Positions 7,518 through 17,188 of a DNA stretch of 64,000 bases are shown piece after piece. The notes beneath the pieces are model-generated. The model was not told the DNA's origin and did no database searches. It was given only the letters and a program-made list of their open reading frames with translations. Numbering within the stretch: position 1 is the first letter of the stretch; each line of letters starts with the position of its first letter. This stretch comes from Bacteroides coprosuis DSM 18011 (lineage in GTDB: Bacteria > Bacteroidota > Bacteroidia > Bacteroidales > Bacteroidaceae): NCBI GenBank assembly GCA_000212915.1, contig CM001167.1, positions 483,780-547,779 on the forward strand. The letters are read 5' to 3'. The translations under genes and the position numbers were made by a program.

Positions 7518-9374
7518 ATGGCAGATGAAATGATGATTAAAGATGTCGATAAAGTTGTTGTCCGTTTTGCAGGTGACTCTGGAGACGGTATGCAATTGGC
7601 AGGAACAATCTTTTCTAATGTTTCAGCCGTTTTAGGAAATGATATTGCAACTTTTCCTGATTATCCGGCAGAAATTCGTGCACCACAAGGTACTTTAGGT
7701 GGTGTTTCTGGATTTCAAGTACATGTGGGGGCTGATAAAGTATATACTTCTGGAGATAAATGTGATGTGTTGGTGGCCATGAACCCTGCGGCACTCAAAA
7801 AAAATATAAAATCACTAACTCCTCGTTCAGTTATTATTGTTGATGCAGACTCTTTTACTGATAAAGATTTAGAAAAAGCCTTATATAAAACCTCTAATCC
7901 CTTTGAAGAGCTTGGGATTAAAAATCAAGTTGTTCAAGCCCCTATTTCCTCCATGTGTCAAGAGTCTTTAAAAGATTTTGGTATGGACAATAAGGCTATG
8001 TTGAGAAGTAAGAATATGCTTGCTTTAGGTTTGACTTGCTGGTTATTCAATAGACCACTGGAGCATGCAGAACAAATGATTAATGAAAAGTTTGGTAAAA
8101 AGAAACCCGAAATTGCTAAGGCAAATATAAAGGTGCTGCATGATGGTTATAACTATGGTCATAATATTCATGCTTCAGTATCTACTTACCGTATTGAATC
8201 TAAAGGTAAAAAAGAAAAAGGATTCTATATGGATATTAGTGGAAACCAAGCCACATCTTATGGACTTGTTGCTGCAGCAGAAAAAGCTGGTTTACAACTA
8301 TTCTTAGGTTCTTATCCTATTACTCCTGCGACAGATATTCTTCACAACTTATCAAAACTAAAAGAACTTGGTGTAATTACCGTTCAGTGTGAAGATGAGA
8401 TTGCTGGATGTGCTAGTGCTGTAGGTGCTGCTTTTGCAGGCTGCTTAGCCGCAACTTCCACTTCTGGTCCTGGTATATGCTTAAAGAGTGAGGCAATAAA
8501 CCTTGCCGTTATTACAGAATTACCTCTTGTAATTATTGATGTGCAACGTGGTGGTCCATCAACAGGTATGCCTACAAAATCTGAACAAACCGACTTGCTA
8601 CAAGCTATGTATGGTAGAAATGGGGAGAGTCCAATGGTTGTGATTTCTGCAACTTCTCCTGCAAATTGTTTTGATGCTGCATTTTGGGCTGCCAAGATAG
8701 CGTTGGAGCATATGACACCTGTTATTTTACTTTCTGATGCTTATGCTGCAAATGGTGCTGCTGCATGGAAAATACCAGATTTATCTAAGTATCCTGAAAT
8801 TAAACCTCACTATGTGAAGCCAGAGATGAAGGGGAATTGGAAGCCCTATAATAGAGATGAAACAACGAAAGTTCGCTATTGGGCTATTCCTGGAACAGAA
8901 GGTTTTACACACCGTGTAGGGGGTCTTGAAAAAGATTATGAAACTGGAGCGATTAATACAGAAGCAAAAAATCACCAAAAAATGGTGAATACTCGTCAGG
9001 CTAAATTAGATTATATCTCTAATTGTATTCCTGATCTTGAAGTAATGGGCGATGAAGATGCTGATACTCTAATTGTGGGCTGGGGTAGTACCTATGGTCA
9101 CTTATATGCAGCGATGAAGACACTTAGAGAGTCTGGTAAAAAAGTAGCCTTTACACATTTCCAGTTTGTTAATCCTATGCCAAAGAATACTGTTGAAGTA
9201 ATGAAGCGCTATAAAAAGATAGTCGTTGCAGAACAGAATATGGGACAGTTTGCTTTGATTTTAGGAGGTAAGATACCAGGATTAAATATTCATAGGTATA
9301 ACCGTGTAGAAGGTCAGCCTTTCAGTGTAGAAGATCTTGTTGAAAACATTACTAAAATTATGGAGGAAAAATAA
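7518..9374 (+). CDS. korA: 2-oxoacid:ferredoxin oxidoreductase, fused gamma-alpha subunit (KorA type)
   Basis: This 618-residue subunit carries the gamma domain first (FAGDSGDGMQLAG at residues 17-29, through about 200) and then the alpha pyrimidine-binding domain (YPITPATD at 266-273, CEDEIAGCASAVGAAFAG, TSTSGPGICL). It ends with the transketolase-C-like domain (GWGSTYGHLYAAM, near 516). With KorB it would decarboxylate a 2-oxoacid, most likely 2-oxoglutarate, using or regenerating reduced ferredoxin and CoA. Its stop overlaps the korB start as TAATG. No separate ferredoxin-like KorD gene is adjacent. 2-oxoglutarate is preferred over pyruvate because pyruvate enzymes in this phylum are usually single-chain. 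Confidence 0.88.
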   Translation: MADEMMIKDVDKVVVRFAGDSGDGMQLAGTIFSNVSAVLGNDIATFPDYPAEIRAPQGTLGGVSGFQVHVGADKVYTSGDKCDVLVAMNPAALKKNIKSLTPRSVIIVDADSFTDKDLEKALYKTSNPFEELGIKNQVVQAPISSMCQESLKDFGMDNKAMLRSKNMLALGLTCWLFNRPLEHAEQMINEKFGKKKPEIAKANIKVLHDGYNYGHNIHASVSTYRIESKGKKEKGFYMDISGNQATSYGLVAAAEKAGLQLFLGSYPITPATDILHNLSKLKELGVITVQCEDEIAGCASAVGAAFAGCLAATSTSGPGICLKSEAINLAVITELPLVIIDVQRGGPSTGMPTKSEQTDLLQAMYGRNGESPMVVISATSPANCFDAAFWAAKIALEHMTPVILLSDAYAANGAAAWKIPDLSKYPEIKPHYVKPEMKGNWKPYNRDETTKVRYWAIPGTEGFTHRVGGLEKDYETGAINTEAKNHQKMVNTRQAKLDYISNCIPDLEVMGDEDADTLIVGWGSTYGHLYAAMKTLRESGKKVAFTHFQFVNPMPKNTVEVMKRYKKIVVAEQNMGQFALILGGKIPGLNIHRYNRVEGQPFSVEDLVENITKIMEEK

Positions 9375-10387
9375 TGAGCGAACTAAAATATGCACCAAAA
9401 GATTATAAGAGTGATCAAACATTACGCTGGTGTCCTGGTTGTGGAGACTATGCCCTAATAAACTCTTTACAAAAAGCAATGGCAGAACTAGGTGTTCCAC
9501 CTTATGAGACAGCTGTTATATCAGGAATCGGATGTTCTTCTCGTTTACCTTATTATATGGGTACTTATGCTATGCATACTATCCATGGTCGTGCAGCAGC
9601 AATTGCTACAGGAGTGAAAGTGGCTAATCCACATCTTACCGTATGGCAAATATCTGGAGATGGTGATGCTTTAGCAATTGGTGGTAACCACTTTATTCAT
9701 GCTATTCGTAGAAATGTAGATATTAATATTGTACTCTTGAATAACCGTATTTATGGTTTAACTAAAGGTCAATATTCTCCGACATCTCCTCGTGGTTTTG
9801 TTTCTGTTTCATCACCTTATGGTACAGTAGAAGATCCATTTAGACCAGCAGAACTTGTATTTGGAGCTCGCGGACGTTTCTTTGCTCGTTGTGTAGATGT
9901 AGATAGTGCTCCTTCTGTTGATGTTCTTGTTAAATCGGCTCAACACCATGGTGCGGCTGTAGTAGAAGTTCTACAAAACTGTGTAATATTTAATAAAGGT
10001 TCACAGGCACTAGTTGCTACAAGAGAAGGCAGGGCTAACAATGCTATTTATCTAGAGCATGGAAAACCAATGATTTATGGACCTGAAGGAGAATTTGGTC
10101 TTGTACAAGATGGTTTTGGTGTTAAATCTGTCCGTATCGGTGAAAATGGTATTACAGAAAAAGATATCCTTGTTCACGATGCTCAATGTGAGGATAATAC
10201 TCTTCATATGAAACTAGCTTTAATGGATGGTACTGACCTTCCTATTGCATTAGGAGTAATTAGAGATGTTAAAGCTCCTTATTATGATAAGTGTATCCAT
10301 GATCAGATTGAGGACGTAAAGCGCATTAAGAAATCAAGAAGTATTACTGATGTGATGATGTCACAAGATATTTGGGAAGTGAAATAA
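9374..10387 (+). CDS. korB: 2-oxoacid:ferredoxin oxidoreductase, beta subunit (KorB type)
   Basis: This 337-residue thiamine-diphosphate-binding subunit has the beta-subunit Fe-S cysteines C20 and C23 (WCPGCGDY), C54 (GIGCSS) and a fourth near residue 207 (LQNCVIF). The TPP motif is GDGDALAIGGNHF, followed by NRIYGLTKGQYSPTSPRG. These features match two-subunit KorAB enzymes. It is translationally coupled to korA (TAATG) and followed by a terminator, so korAB is a two-gene operon. Confidence 0.9.
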   Translation: MSELKYAPKDYKSDQTLRWCPGCGDYALINSLQKAMAELGVPPYETAVISGIGCSSRLPYYMGTYAMHTIHGRAAAIATGVKVANPHLTVWQISGDGDALAIGGNHFIHAIRRNVDINIVLLNNRIYGLTKGQYSPTSPRGFVSVSSPYGTVEDPFRPAELVFGARGRFFARCVDVDSAPSVDVLVKSAQHHGAAVVEVLQNCVIFNKGSQALVATREGRANNAIYLEHGKPMIYGPEGEFGLVQDGFGVKSVRIGENGITEKDILVHDAQCEDNTLHMKLALMDGTDLPIALGVIRDVKAPYYDKCIHDQIEDVKRIKKSRSITDVMMSQDIWEVK

Positions 10388-10409
10388 TTCACTAACTATT
10401 AGAATTTGG

Positions 10410-10440
10410 AAAGCCTGTCTAGTTTTAGACGGGCTTTTTT
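10410..10440 (+). terminator. Intrinsic terminator after korAB
   Basis: AAGCCTGTCTA pairs with TAGACGGGCTT around a short T-rich loop with one wobble, and a long T run follows. Confidence 0.8.
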
Positions 10441-10701
10441 TATGCGGATATTTATTAAAATAGAAGTTGTATAAAAATTCAATAGAATAAAGGATGAATT
10501 TGTTCAAATATTATGACCCTGACAAGATACTAACATGACACCGACATGATGATGTTTTGACTTAGTTAAAGCATCATCTTGACCTAGACAAGTCATTTTT
10601 ATGTCTTAAATCAAGAAATGTATTTTTCTGATTGAATTTTTATGCATATCCGTAAGGGTTGTGAACTAACTGGTTTGAATAAAGTAAAGATTCTAAAGTA
10701 T
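10441..10701. other. Intergenic region between korB and comF, with one dispersed repeat copy
   Basis: No ORF is supported. The convergent gap from 10388 is 314 bases. After the korB terminator it contains copy 1 of the ACACCGACATGA repeat (10526-10552) and the inverted pair GATGATG (10548-10554) and CATCATC (10572-10578). No obvious terminator for comF is seen. Confidence 0.5.
10526..10552 (+). repeat. Dispersed intergenic repeat, copy 1
   Basis: GATACT, a 5-base spacer, then GACACCGACATGATGA. The last 16 bases are identical to copy 4 at 54408-54423. The other relatives are at 36958-36977 and 52936-52947. All copies lie between genes. Confidence 0.55.
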
Positions 10702-11394
10702 TTACTCTCTTGTAAGAGCAAAGGTGAGAATAGATACTTTTACATTCATTTCCGACTTCAATAAACTGCAACAAGCTGTGAGTGTAGCACCTGTTGTTAG
10801 TACGTCATCTACGAGTAGAATATGCTTTCCTTCCATTCTTTTATTTGGATTGAACTGAAAAACATCTTCTGTATTCGTTCTTCTTTCATAAACACCCTTT
10901 CGAGTTTGCGATTCGGTAAATACTCCTTTTTGCAGGGTATCACAGTCTATCGGAATAGAATAAACTCTTTGTATTCCTTTACTTAGCCATAGTGCCTGAT
11001 TATAGCCTCTTTGCTTTTCCTTTTTAGGATGGATAGGTACGGGTATAATAAAATCAATAGTCTTGAAAAAACAGGGATCGATACCTTGTGCCATAAGTTG
11101 GCCCAAAGTAGTACCTAATTGATAATATCCTTTATACTTTAAATTATGTAAGAGATGATTGAAGTTTGATCCTTTTTCATAATAAATAAAAGACATGACC
11201 TTTTCTATATCTACCAAGCCCCAGAAGATTTTGTCTGCTTCATTAACCTCAGAATAGGAGAGCCGAGTAAGGGGAAGCTCATTTAGGCAAGACAAACAGA
11301 TAGATTGTTCTTTTTCATATAAGGCTCTTTGGCATATCATACAAGTAGGGGGATAAATGACATCCAAAACACTAGTTAGAAGTTTTTTTATCAT
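10702..11394 (-). CDS. comF: ComF family phosphoribosyltransferase-like protein
   Basis: This 230-residue protein starts with a zinc-ribbon-like region (C18, C21, C33, C36) and ends with a type I phosphoribosyltransferase domain carrying the PRPP loop VDDVLTTGAT at 195-204. The block IPVPIHPKKEKQRGYNQA (near residues 113-130) is diagnostic of ComF. In naturally competent bacteria ComF acts in handling incoming single-stranded DNA. dprA and a YifB/ComM homologue are also in this window, but they lie far apart and all three occur in non-competent species. Confidence 0.9.
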   Translation of the reverse strand: MIKKLLTSVLDVIYPPTCMICQRALYEKEQSICLSCLNELPLTRLSYSEVNEADKIFWGLVDIEKVMSFIYYEKGSNFNHLLHNLKYKGYYQLGTTLGQLMAQGIDPCFFKTIDFIIPVPIHPKKEKQRGYNQALWLSKGIQRVYSIPIDCDTLQKGVFTESQTRKGVYERRTNTEDVFQFNPNKRMEGKHILLVDDVLTTGATLTACCSLLKSEMNVKVSILTFALTRE

Positions 11395-11702
11395 AAATTA
11401 TTAGTAAGGCTTAGTGTTATATTAATTGTGTTTTTCATATCGTCTTTTTACTAGTAAATAGATGGAACTTTTGTGCTGAGTTATGCTGTAAGTTAGTATT
11501 TTATGTAAGTGGTTTTACAAGTAAAATTAATGAATAGTTTTAGATTTATGGATTGTGTGCATAATAATCTGTATTGAAGTTTTGTGGTTTTATTAGTTGT
11601 TTACAAGTTTGGAGTTTATAAACAGACGACTATGTTAAATCTTAAAAGCGTGTCTAAGTGCTTGTTTGATACAGATAGTTAAGTGTTTCTTTTATTTTTT
11701 AG
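11395..11702. other. Gene-free interval between comF and the NUDIX gene
   Basis: About 300 bases of AT-rich sequence between divergent genes. It holds the promoters for both sides; only the NUDIX -7 box is clear. No ORF, RNA gene or repeat is seen. Confidence 0.45.
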
Positions 11703-11710
11703 TATTTTTG
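11703..11710 (+). promoter_or_regulatory. -7 promoter box of the NUDIX gene
   Basis: TATTTTTG fits TAnnTTTG. It lies downstream of the first in-frame ATG at 11683, so that ATG cannot be on the transcript, and the start at 11731 is favoured. Confidence 0.55.
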
Positions 11711-11730
11711 TAGTATATAAAAATAATTCT

Positions 11731-12279
11731 ATGGAACATCCATTAAATCAATTTGTTAACTGTCCTAAATGTGGCTCATCTCATTTTGTTAATAATAACG
11801 AGAAATCCAAAAGATGTGAAGATTGTAAATTCGTATATTATTTTAATCCTTCTGCTGCCACAGTTGCAGTAATATTAAACTCTAAAAATGAAATACTTGT
11901 AGCATTAAGAGCGAAAGACCCTGCAAAAAACACTTTAGATCTCCCTGGAGGGTTTGTTGATGTTGATGAAACAGGAGAGGAGGCTGTTTGTCGTGAGGTT
12001 AAAGAAGAAACGGGGCTGGATGTTAATAACACACAATATCTTTTTTCTATTCCTAATATCTATATTTATAGTGGATTTACAGTACATACTTTAGACTTGT
12101 TTTACTTGTGTTATGTGAAAGATACCTCTTATCTTTTAGCTCAAGATGATGTGGCTGCAACTCGCTTTATTCCCATTGAGGAAATTGAGGTTGAAAAATT
12201 TGGATTAAGATCCATTCGGGAAGGTATAAAAAGGTTATTGGAAAATAAAGAGTTGCTTTGTTATAAACAAGTTAAATAA
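11731..12279 (+). CDS. NUDIX hydrolase with N-terminal zinc ribbon
   Basis: From ATG 11731 the protein has 182 residues. A zinc ribbon (C11, C14, C29, C32) precedes a NUDIX domain whose box runs from G74 to L96 (GFVDVDE, then REVKEETGL) with all the metal-binding Glu residues. Zinc-ribbon NUDIX proteins include NADH pyrophosphatase-like enzymes, but this one lacks the usual NudC length, so the substrate is open. The track-length start at 11683 would add a hydrophobic leader and is rejected because a promoter box lies inside it. Confidence 0.85.
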   Translation: MEHPLNQFVNCPKCGSSHFVNNNEKSKRCEDCKFVYYFNPSAATVAVILNSKNEILVALRAKDPAKNTLDLPGGFVDVDETGEEAVCREVKEETGLDVNNTQYLFSIPNIYIYSGFTVHTLDLFYLCYVKDTSYLLAQDDVAATRFIPIEEIEVEKFGLRSIREGIKRLLENKELLCYKQVK

Positions 12280-12316
12280 ATAGCTGTTAATAATAATTAC
12301 AACCGAGATGTTATTT

Positions 12317-12324
12317 TATATTTG
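12317..12324 (+). promoter_or_regulatory. -7 promoter box of the TPR/barrel operon
   Basis: TATATTTG lies about 40 bases upstream of the ATG at 12363. No TTTG is seen at the -33 spacing. Confidence 0.5.
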
Positions 12325-12362
12325 CAATGTTTTAAACACTTATCTAATTGAGACTATATAAT

Positions 12363-15300
12363 ATGAAGAAGAAATTAATCCGAGGACTATGTGTGCTATT
12401 GGTTAGTGCACCAATCGCACTTCACGCTCAAACGAGTACTGCGATAACTTCTCCAGACAGACTTTTTAAAGAAGGTAAAGCCTTATTTCAAAAAGAGAGT
12501 TTTGCTGCAGCAATTCCCTCTTTAAAAGCATTTGTTGCTAGTAAACCTTCTGCTTCTTTAGTTCAAGAAGCCAATTTTATGTTAGCTGTATCTGCTTATC
12601 AATTAAAAGATAAAAATAGAGTAAAAATACTAGAGGAATATTTGAATGATTACCCAGACTCTCCTCATGCGAACTATATAAATGGGTTATTGGGCTCTTC
12701 CTATTATTTTAATGAACAGTATGAATATGCTTTGGCTTATTTCAACTCTGTAGATTTAGATTATTTATCCAATGAAAATAGAGAGGATGTTATGTATAGA
12801 CAAGCCACCTCTTATCTTAAGGTAGACAAACTAAATGATGCAGTAGCTTGGTTTGAAACATTAAGAGTTACGAGTACCAAGTACGAAAAAGATAGTCAAT
12901 ACTATATTTCTTATATTCGATATACTCAAGGTAAATATGATGAAGCACTAAAAGGCTTTTTAGCTTTGCAAGCAGATGAAAAATATGGAGAATTAGTACC
13001 TTATTATATTGCTTCCTCTTACTTTATTAAAGGACATTATGATAAAGCTCAAATCGTAGCCGAAGGCTATCTCTCTCAATACCCTAATCATAAATACAGT
13101 GCTGAGATGTACCGTATTTTAGGTGAGGCTAGCTTCCAATATGGACAATATGATAGAACAATAAGTTCTTTAGAACAATATGTTGCTGCAGGCAATAAAT
13201 TGAGCCGAGGATCAGCTTATATGCTAGGTATGGCTTATTATAATACAGGTGTGTATAGTAAAGCTGTGCGTAACTTGGGACTTGTTGTCACAGAGAAGCA
13301 AGATGAACTTACTCAAAATGCTTATCTAAACCTTGGACTTAGTTATTTACAACTTGCCGATAAAACCAATGCACGTATGGCTTTTGAGCAGGCTTCTTCA
13401 ATGAATGCAGACTTAGCTGTTAAAGAGCAAGCTTTATACAACTATGCATTGTGTATTCATGAAACCTCTTTCTCTGCATTTGGTGAATCTGTAAATGTGT
13501 TTGAAAGATTTTTAAATGAATTTCCATCTTCTCAATACACCGATAAGGTTAGTGACTATTTAGTTGAACTATATATGAATACTCGTAGCTATGATGCTGC
13601 TTTGAAGAGCATTGCTCGTATTGACAGACCTAGTGCTCGTATTCTAGAGGCAAAACAGAAGCTTCTTTTCCAGATGGGAGTTCAATCTTTTGCTAACTCT
13701 GAGTTTAATGAAGCTATTGAATACTTCTCTAATTCATTAGTTCTTGGTCAGTATAATCCTCAGACTAGAGCAGAAGCGGCTTATTGGAGAGGGGAATCCT
13801 ATTATAGATTAGATAAAGTAGCTGAAGCATCACGTAACTTTAAAGATTATCTTACTTTGACAAAAAGTAAAAGTGGAGAAACGTATGCATTAGCTCATTA
13901 TAATTTAGGATATATTGCTTTTAATCAGAAAAACTTTTCTGAGGCTGAAAACTGGTTCTCTAAATACACACAGTTGGAAACAGGCGATAATCGCGAAGCA
14001 TTAGCAGATGCTTTCAATAGGCGAGGAGATTGCTACTTACATAGTAGAGCTTTTATTCAAGCAAAAGGGAATTATACCAGAGCATTGAATACTTCTGCTT
14101 CTGTAGGTGATTACTCTATCTATCAGATGGCTTTAGTAGCTGGATTACAAAAAAACTACTCTGAAAAGATTAATCTTTTGTCTAGGCTAGCTAATGAGTA
14201 TCCAGAATCACCTTATGTAGCCCAAGGTTGGTATGAAAAGGGACGAAGCTTTGTACAACAACAAAATAATAGTGAAGCAATTCGCTCCTTTCAGCAGTTG
14301 ATACAAAAATATCCAGAAAACCCGATTAGTCGTAAGGCTGCAGCAGAAGTAGGACTTCTCTATTACCAAGATGGAAATTACAATGAAGCTATTAAAACAT
14401 ATAAATGGGTTGTCCAAAAATATCCAGGAAGTGATGAGGCTCGTATGGCAATGCGTGATTTAAAATCACTCTATGTTGATTTAAACCGTGTTGATGAGTA
14501 TGCTACATTAGCAGAATCAATGCCAGGAGGAATTCGAATGGAAGTTACCGAGCAAGATTCTTTAACATATATTGCAGCAGAAAAAATTTACTTAAGAGGT
14601 ATGAACTCTGAGGCTAAAAATAGCTTTGAAAGATACCTTGATAAATATCCTGCAGGAGCATTTAGTTTAAATGCACATTATTATTTAAGTGTGATTGCAG
14701 GTAAACAAGGGCAAAATGAAGATGTAATTACACATACTTCAAAATTGCTGAGTTATCCTGATAATCCTTATTATGAAGAAGCTCTGATTATGCGTTCAGA
14801 GTTAGCGTATAAACAAGGTAACTATACAGAATCTCTTGATTTTTATAAAAAGTTGAAAGATAAAGCTTCATCTCCTGAAAGAATTTTGATGGCACAGACT
14901 GGACGTATGCGTTCTGCTGAACATCTAAATAATAATAGTGAAATTATCTTGGCTGCATCAGATTTATTGTTGACAAGTAAACTTACTCCAGAACTTAAGA
15001 CAGAAGCTCTTTACAATAGAGCAAAAGCTTACTTGGCTGAAGGAAAACAAGAAGTGGCAATGAAAGATTTGATAATCCTTGGTGGAGATACTCGAACTAT
15101 TTATGGTGCAGAAGCAAAATATTTAGTTGCTGAAAACTTGTATAAAGCAAAAAAATATGGAGCTGCTGAAAAAGAAATTCTTCAGTTTATAGAACAAAGT
15201 ACTCCACATGCATATTGGTTGGCTAGAGGTTTTGTTCTCCTTTCTGATGTGTATGTTGCTATGGGTAAAAACTTAGAGGCAAGACAATATCTATTAAGTC

Positions 15301-15383
15301 TGCAACAGAACTATAAAGCAGATGACGATATTGAATCTATGATTACTACTCGATTAAATAAACTTAAAAGCGAAAACGAATAA
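12363..15383 (+). CDS. Large periplasmic TPR-repeat protein
   Basis: From ATG 12363 (five codons inside the longest ORF) the protein has 1006 residues and begins with a signal peptide ending in LHAQ. There is no lipobox Cys. The rest is almost all TPR-like helical repeats with the recurrent pattern YxxGxYxxAxxxF and PxSxxA linkers, giving more than 15 repeats. It is coupled by TAATG to the outer-membrane barrel gene downstream, so it probably acts as its periplasmic partner. Large TPR proteins of this kind have been annotated in Bacteroidota as putative components of a TonB system. That label is not proof of function. Confidence 0.75.
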   Translation: MKKKLIRGLCVLLVSAPIALHAQTSTAITSPDRLFKEGKALFQKESFAAAIPSLKAFVASKPSASLVQEANFMLAVSAYQLKDKNRVKILEEYLNDYPDSPHANYINGLLGSSYYFNEQYEYALAYFNSVDLDYLSNENREDVMYRQATSYLKVDKLNDAVAWFETLRVTSTKYEKDSQYYISYIRYTQGKYDEALKGFLALQADEKYGELVPYYIASSYFIKGHYDKAQIVAEGYLSQYPNHKYSAEMYRILGEASFQYGQYDRTISSLEQYVAAGNKLSRGSAYMLGMAYYNTGVYSKAVRNLGLVVTEKQDELTQNAYLNLGLSYLQLADKTNARMAFEQASSMNADLAVKEQALYNYALCIHETSFSAFGESVNVFERFLNEFPSSQYTDKVSDYLVELYMNTRSYDAALKSIARIDRPSARILEAKQKLLFQMGVQSFANSEFNEAIEYFSNSLVLGQYNPQTRAEAAYWRGESYYRLDKVAEASRNFKDYLTLTKSKSGETYALAHYNLGYIAFNQKNFSEAENWFSKYTQLETGDNREALADAFNRRGDCYLHSRAFIQAKGNYTRALNTSASVGDYSIYQMALVAGLQKNYSEKINLLSRLANEYPESPYVAQGWYEKGRSFVQQQNNSEAIRSFQQLIQKYPENPISRKAAAEVGLLYYQDGNYNEAIKTYKWVVQKYPGSDEARMAMRDLKSLYVDLNRVDEYATLAESMPGGIRMEVTEQDSLTYIAAEKIYLRGMNSEAKNSFERYLDKYPAGAFSLNAHYYLSVIAGKQGQNEDVITHTSKLLSYPDNPYYEEALIMRSELAYKQGNYTESLDFYKKLKDKASSPERILMAQTGRMRSAEHLNNNSEIILAASDLLLTSKLTPELKTEALYNRAKAYLAEGKQEVAMKDLIILGGDTRTIYGAEAKYLVAENLYKAKKYGAAEKEILQFIEQSTPHAYWLARGFVLLSDVYVAMGKNLEARQYLLSLQQNYKADDDIESMITTRLNKLKSENE

Positions 15384-17068
15384 TGAAAAAGATATATATA
15401 CTTTGCGCAACGTTGCTAGGTCTAGGAATAGATGCTACTGCACAAAATATAGCACCTATAGATACTACTCTTAATCGTACGGTAGTTGTAGAAAAAGAAT
15501 ATAACCCAATAATACAAGGTGCTTCAAAAGTGAATGTTTTACCACAAGTAGAAGATCCTACAATTTCTCAAAAAGAGGTAGAATATGCTTTAGGATCTGT
15601 ATCTGCAAAAGCTGTTCCTGTAGCCCTTATCAAACCTTTTGTGGCTAAAGAATACGAAGGAAAAACTTTGCCAGGCTATTTGAGATTGGGTTATGGTAAT
15701 TATGGCAATTTGGATGCTCGTGCACATTATACTTTCTCTATTACTCCTAAAGATCAATTGAGCTTTGACATTACATCTTACGGAATGAATGGAAAGCTAA
15801 AATCTCCTTTTGAGGGAGAGCCGAAATGGAAAGCTCGTTATTACAAAACTGTTGGAGGCATAGATTACAAGCATCAATTTGATCTTGTTGATTTGAATGT
15901 TTTTGGAGGCATGGGTGTCCATAACTTCAATTTTATGGATCAATCTACACCTTTGGATGGTGCATTTGGAGATGAGCTTTTTGAAAACTTTAATGCTCCA
16001 AAGCAGCGGTTTTCAATGGGGAACTTTGGAGTAGGTGCGAAGTCAACAGATGAGTTTGCTCGTATATTATATGATGTTACAGCACAATTCATGTTCTATA
16101 GCCGCCAAAATGATATCGTAGATAATCAAGAATTAAAAGAATCTTTAGTTAAGACAGATGCTAAGTTTTGGACTGTTTTAGATGAAGAAAACAAACTCGG
16201 TTTGGATCTTGATATGTACAATAGAATTGTGAATAGTGACTCTATTAAGAATTCTACAACCTTAGACTTAAATCCATACTATGCTTTAGATTTGGATAGC
16301 TGGAAAATTCGTCTTGGTGCACATTTAGATTTAGGTTTTGGCTTTGGAGAGAGTTTTTTAGTTTCTCCAGATGTTCAGGTGCAATATATCTTTTCTGATA
16401 GTTATGTTTTGTATGCTAATGCCAAAGGAGGAAGAATTAATACCACTTTTAGAAGATACGAAACATTGTCTCCATATACCTTTATATTGAAAAAGAATAG
16501 AGATACTTATGAGCAACTCAATGCGTCTTTAGGCTTTAAAGCGAGTCCAATTCCGGGTTTATGGATAAATATATACGGAGGATTTCAGAAATTAAAGGAT
16601 GATTTATATCAAAATGTAGTTGTACCAACGAATACTTTAACTTACTTTGCCAATGAAGACACAAAAAACTTCTACGGTGGAGCTACTATTCAATACGATT
16701 ATAAGAACATCGTTCAACTGAATTTAGCAGCTTCAGGTTATAAATGGAAAACAGATGGATACAATAACAATGCTTTACTGTTTAAACCTAAGATGGATGT
16801 AGAAGCAGGTATTCTTGTAAAACCGATAAAACCTCTTCAAATAGGGTTAAATTATAAATTAGTAACAAGAGAACAACCTGAGCTTTGGACAAATTATTTT
16901 GAGGTTGAGAACATAAGTAATCTTTCTGCTAATATGCGTTATACAGTACTAAAACAGCTCTCTGTATATGCGACAGTAGATAATATATTGAATAAAAAGT
17001 TCCAATATTATTATGGTTATCCAATTGAGGGCATTAATTTTATGGCTGGTTTAAGTTTCCAATTTTAA
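15383..17068 (+). CDS. Outer-membrane beta-barrel protein (TonB-dependent-receptor-like barrel without plug)
   Basis: This 561-residue protein has a signal peptide (cleavage after ATAQ) and, from about residue 90, alternating amphipathic strands ending in Phe (MAGLSFQF), the C-terminal signature for BAM insertion. The late strands (LSVYATVDNILNKKFQYYYGYPIEGINF) look like the end of TonB-dependent receptors, but there is no plug domain and the length is short. It starts within the stop of the TPR gene, so the pair is one unit. The substrate is unknown. Confidence 0.75.
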   Translation: MKKIYILCATLLGLGIDATAQNIAPIDTTLNRTVVVEKEYNPIIQGASKVNVLPQVEDPTISQKEVEYALGSVSAKAVPVALIKPFVAKEYEGKTLPGYLRLGYGNYGNLDARAHYTFSITPKDQLSFDITSYGMNGKLKSPFEGEPKWKARYYKTVGGIDYKHQFDLVDLNVFGGMGVHNFNFMDQSTPLDGAFGDELFENFNAPKQRFSMGNFGVGAKSTDEFARILYDVTAQFMFYSRQNDIVDNQELKESLVKTDAKFWTVLDEENKLGLDLDMYNRIVNSDSIKNSTTLDLNPYYALDLDSWKIRLGAHLDLGFGFGESFLVSPDVQVQYIFSDSYVLYANAKGGRINTTFRRYETLSPYTFILKKNRDTYEQLNASLGFKASPIPGLWINIYGGFQKLKDDLYQNVVVPTNTLTYFANEDTKNFYGGATIQYDYKNIVQLNLAASGYKWKTDGYNNNALLFKPKMDVEAGILVKPIKPLQIGLNYKLVTREQPELWTNYFEVENISNLSANMRYTVLKQLSVYATVDNILNKKFQYYYGYPIEGINFMAGLSFQF

Positions 17069-17076
17069 CCTAAAAG

Positions 17077-17130
17077 AAGAAAGCAGCTTGATAAATTCTT
17101 ATAAAAAGGATGTTTTGAGTCTGCTTTCTT
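17077..17130 (+). terminator. Possible terminator after the barrel gene
   Basis: AAGAAAGCAG (17077-17086) and CTGCTTTCTT (17121-17130) form a perfect 10-bp stem with a 34-base loop. The T run after it is weak, so this may instead be an mRNA-end hairpin. Confidence 0.45.
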
Positions 17131-17188
17131 GTAATTCTTTATTTTGTTGAATGATTGATTTTAAACAAATTTTTGTTTAATTATAGAT

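Noticed and set aside
11683-11730. A longer start for the NUDIX protein
   Set aside because: A -7 box at 11703-11710 lies inside it, and the added residues are hydrophobic and unlike the family.
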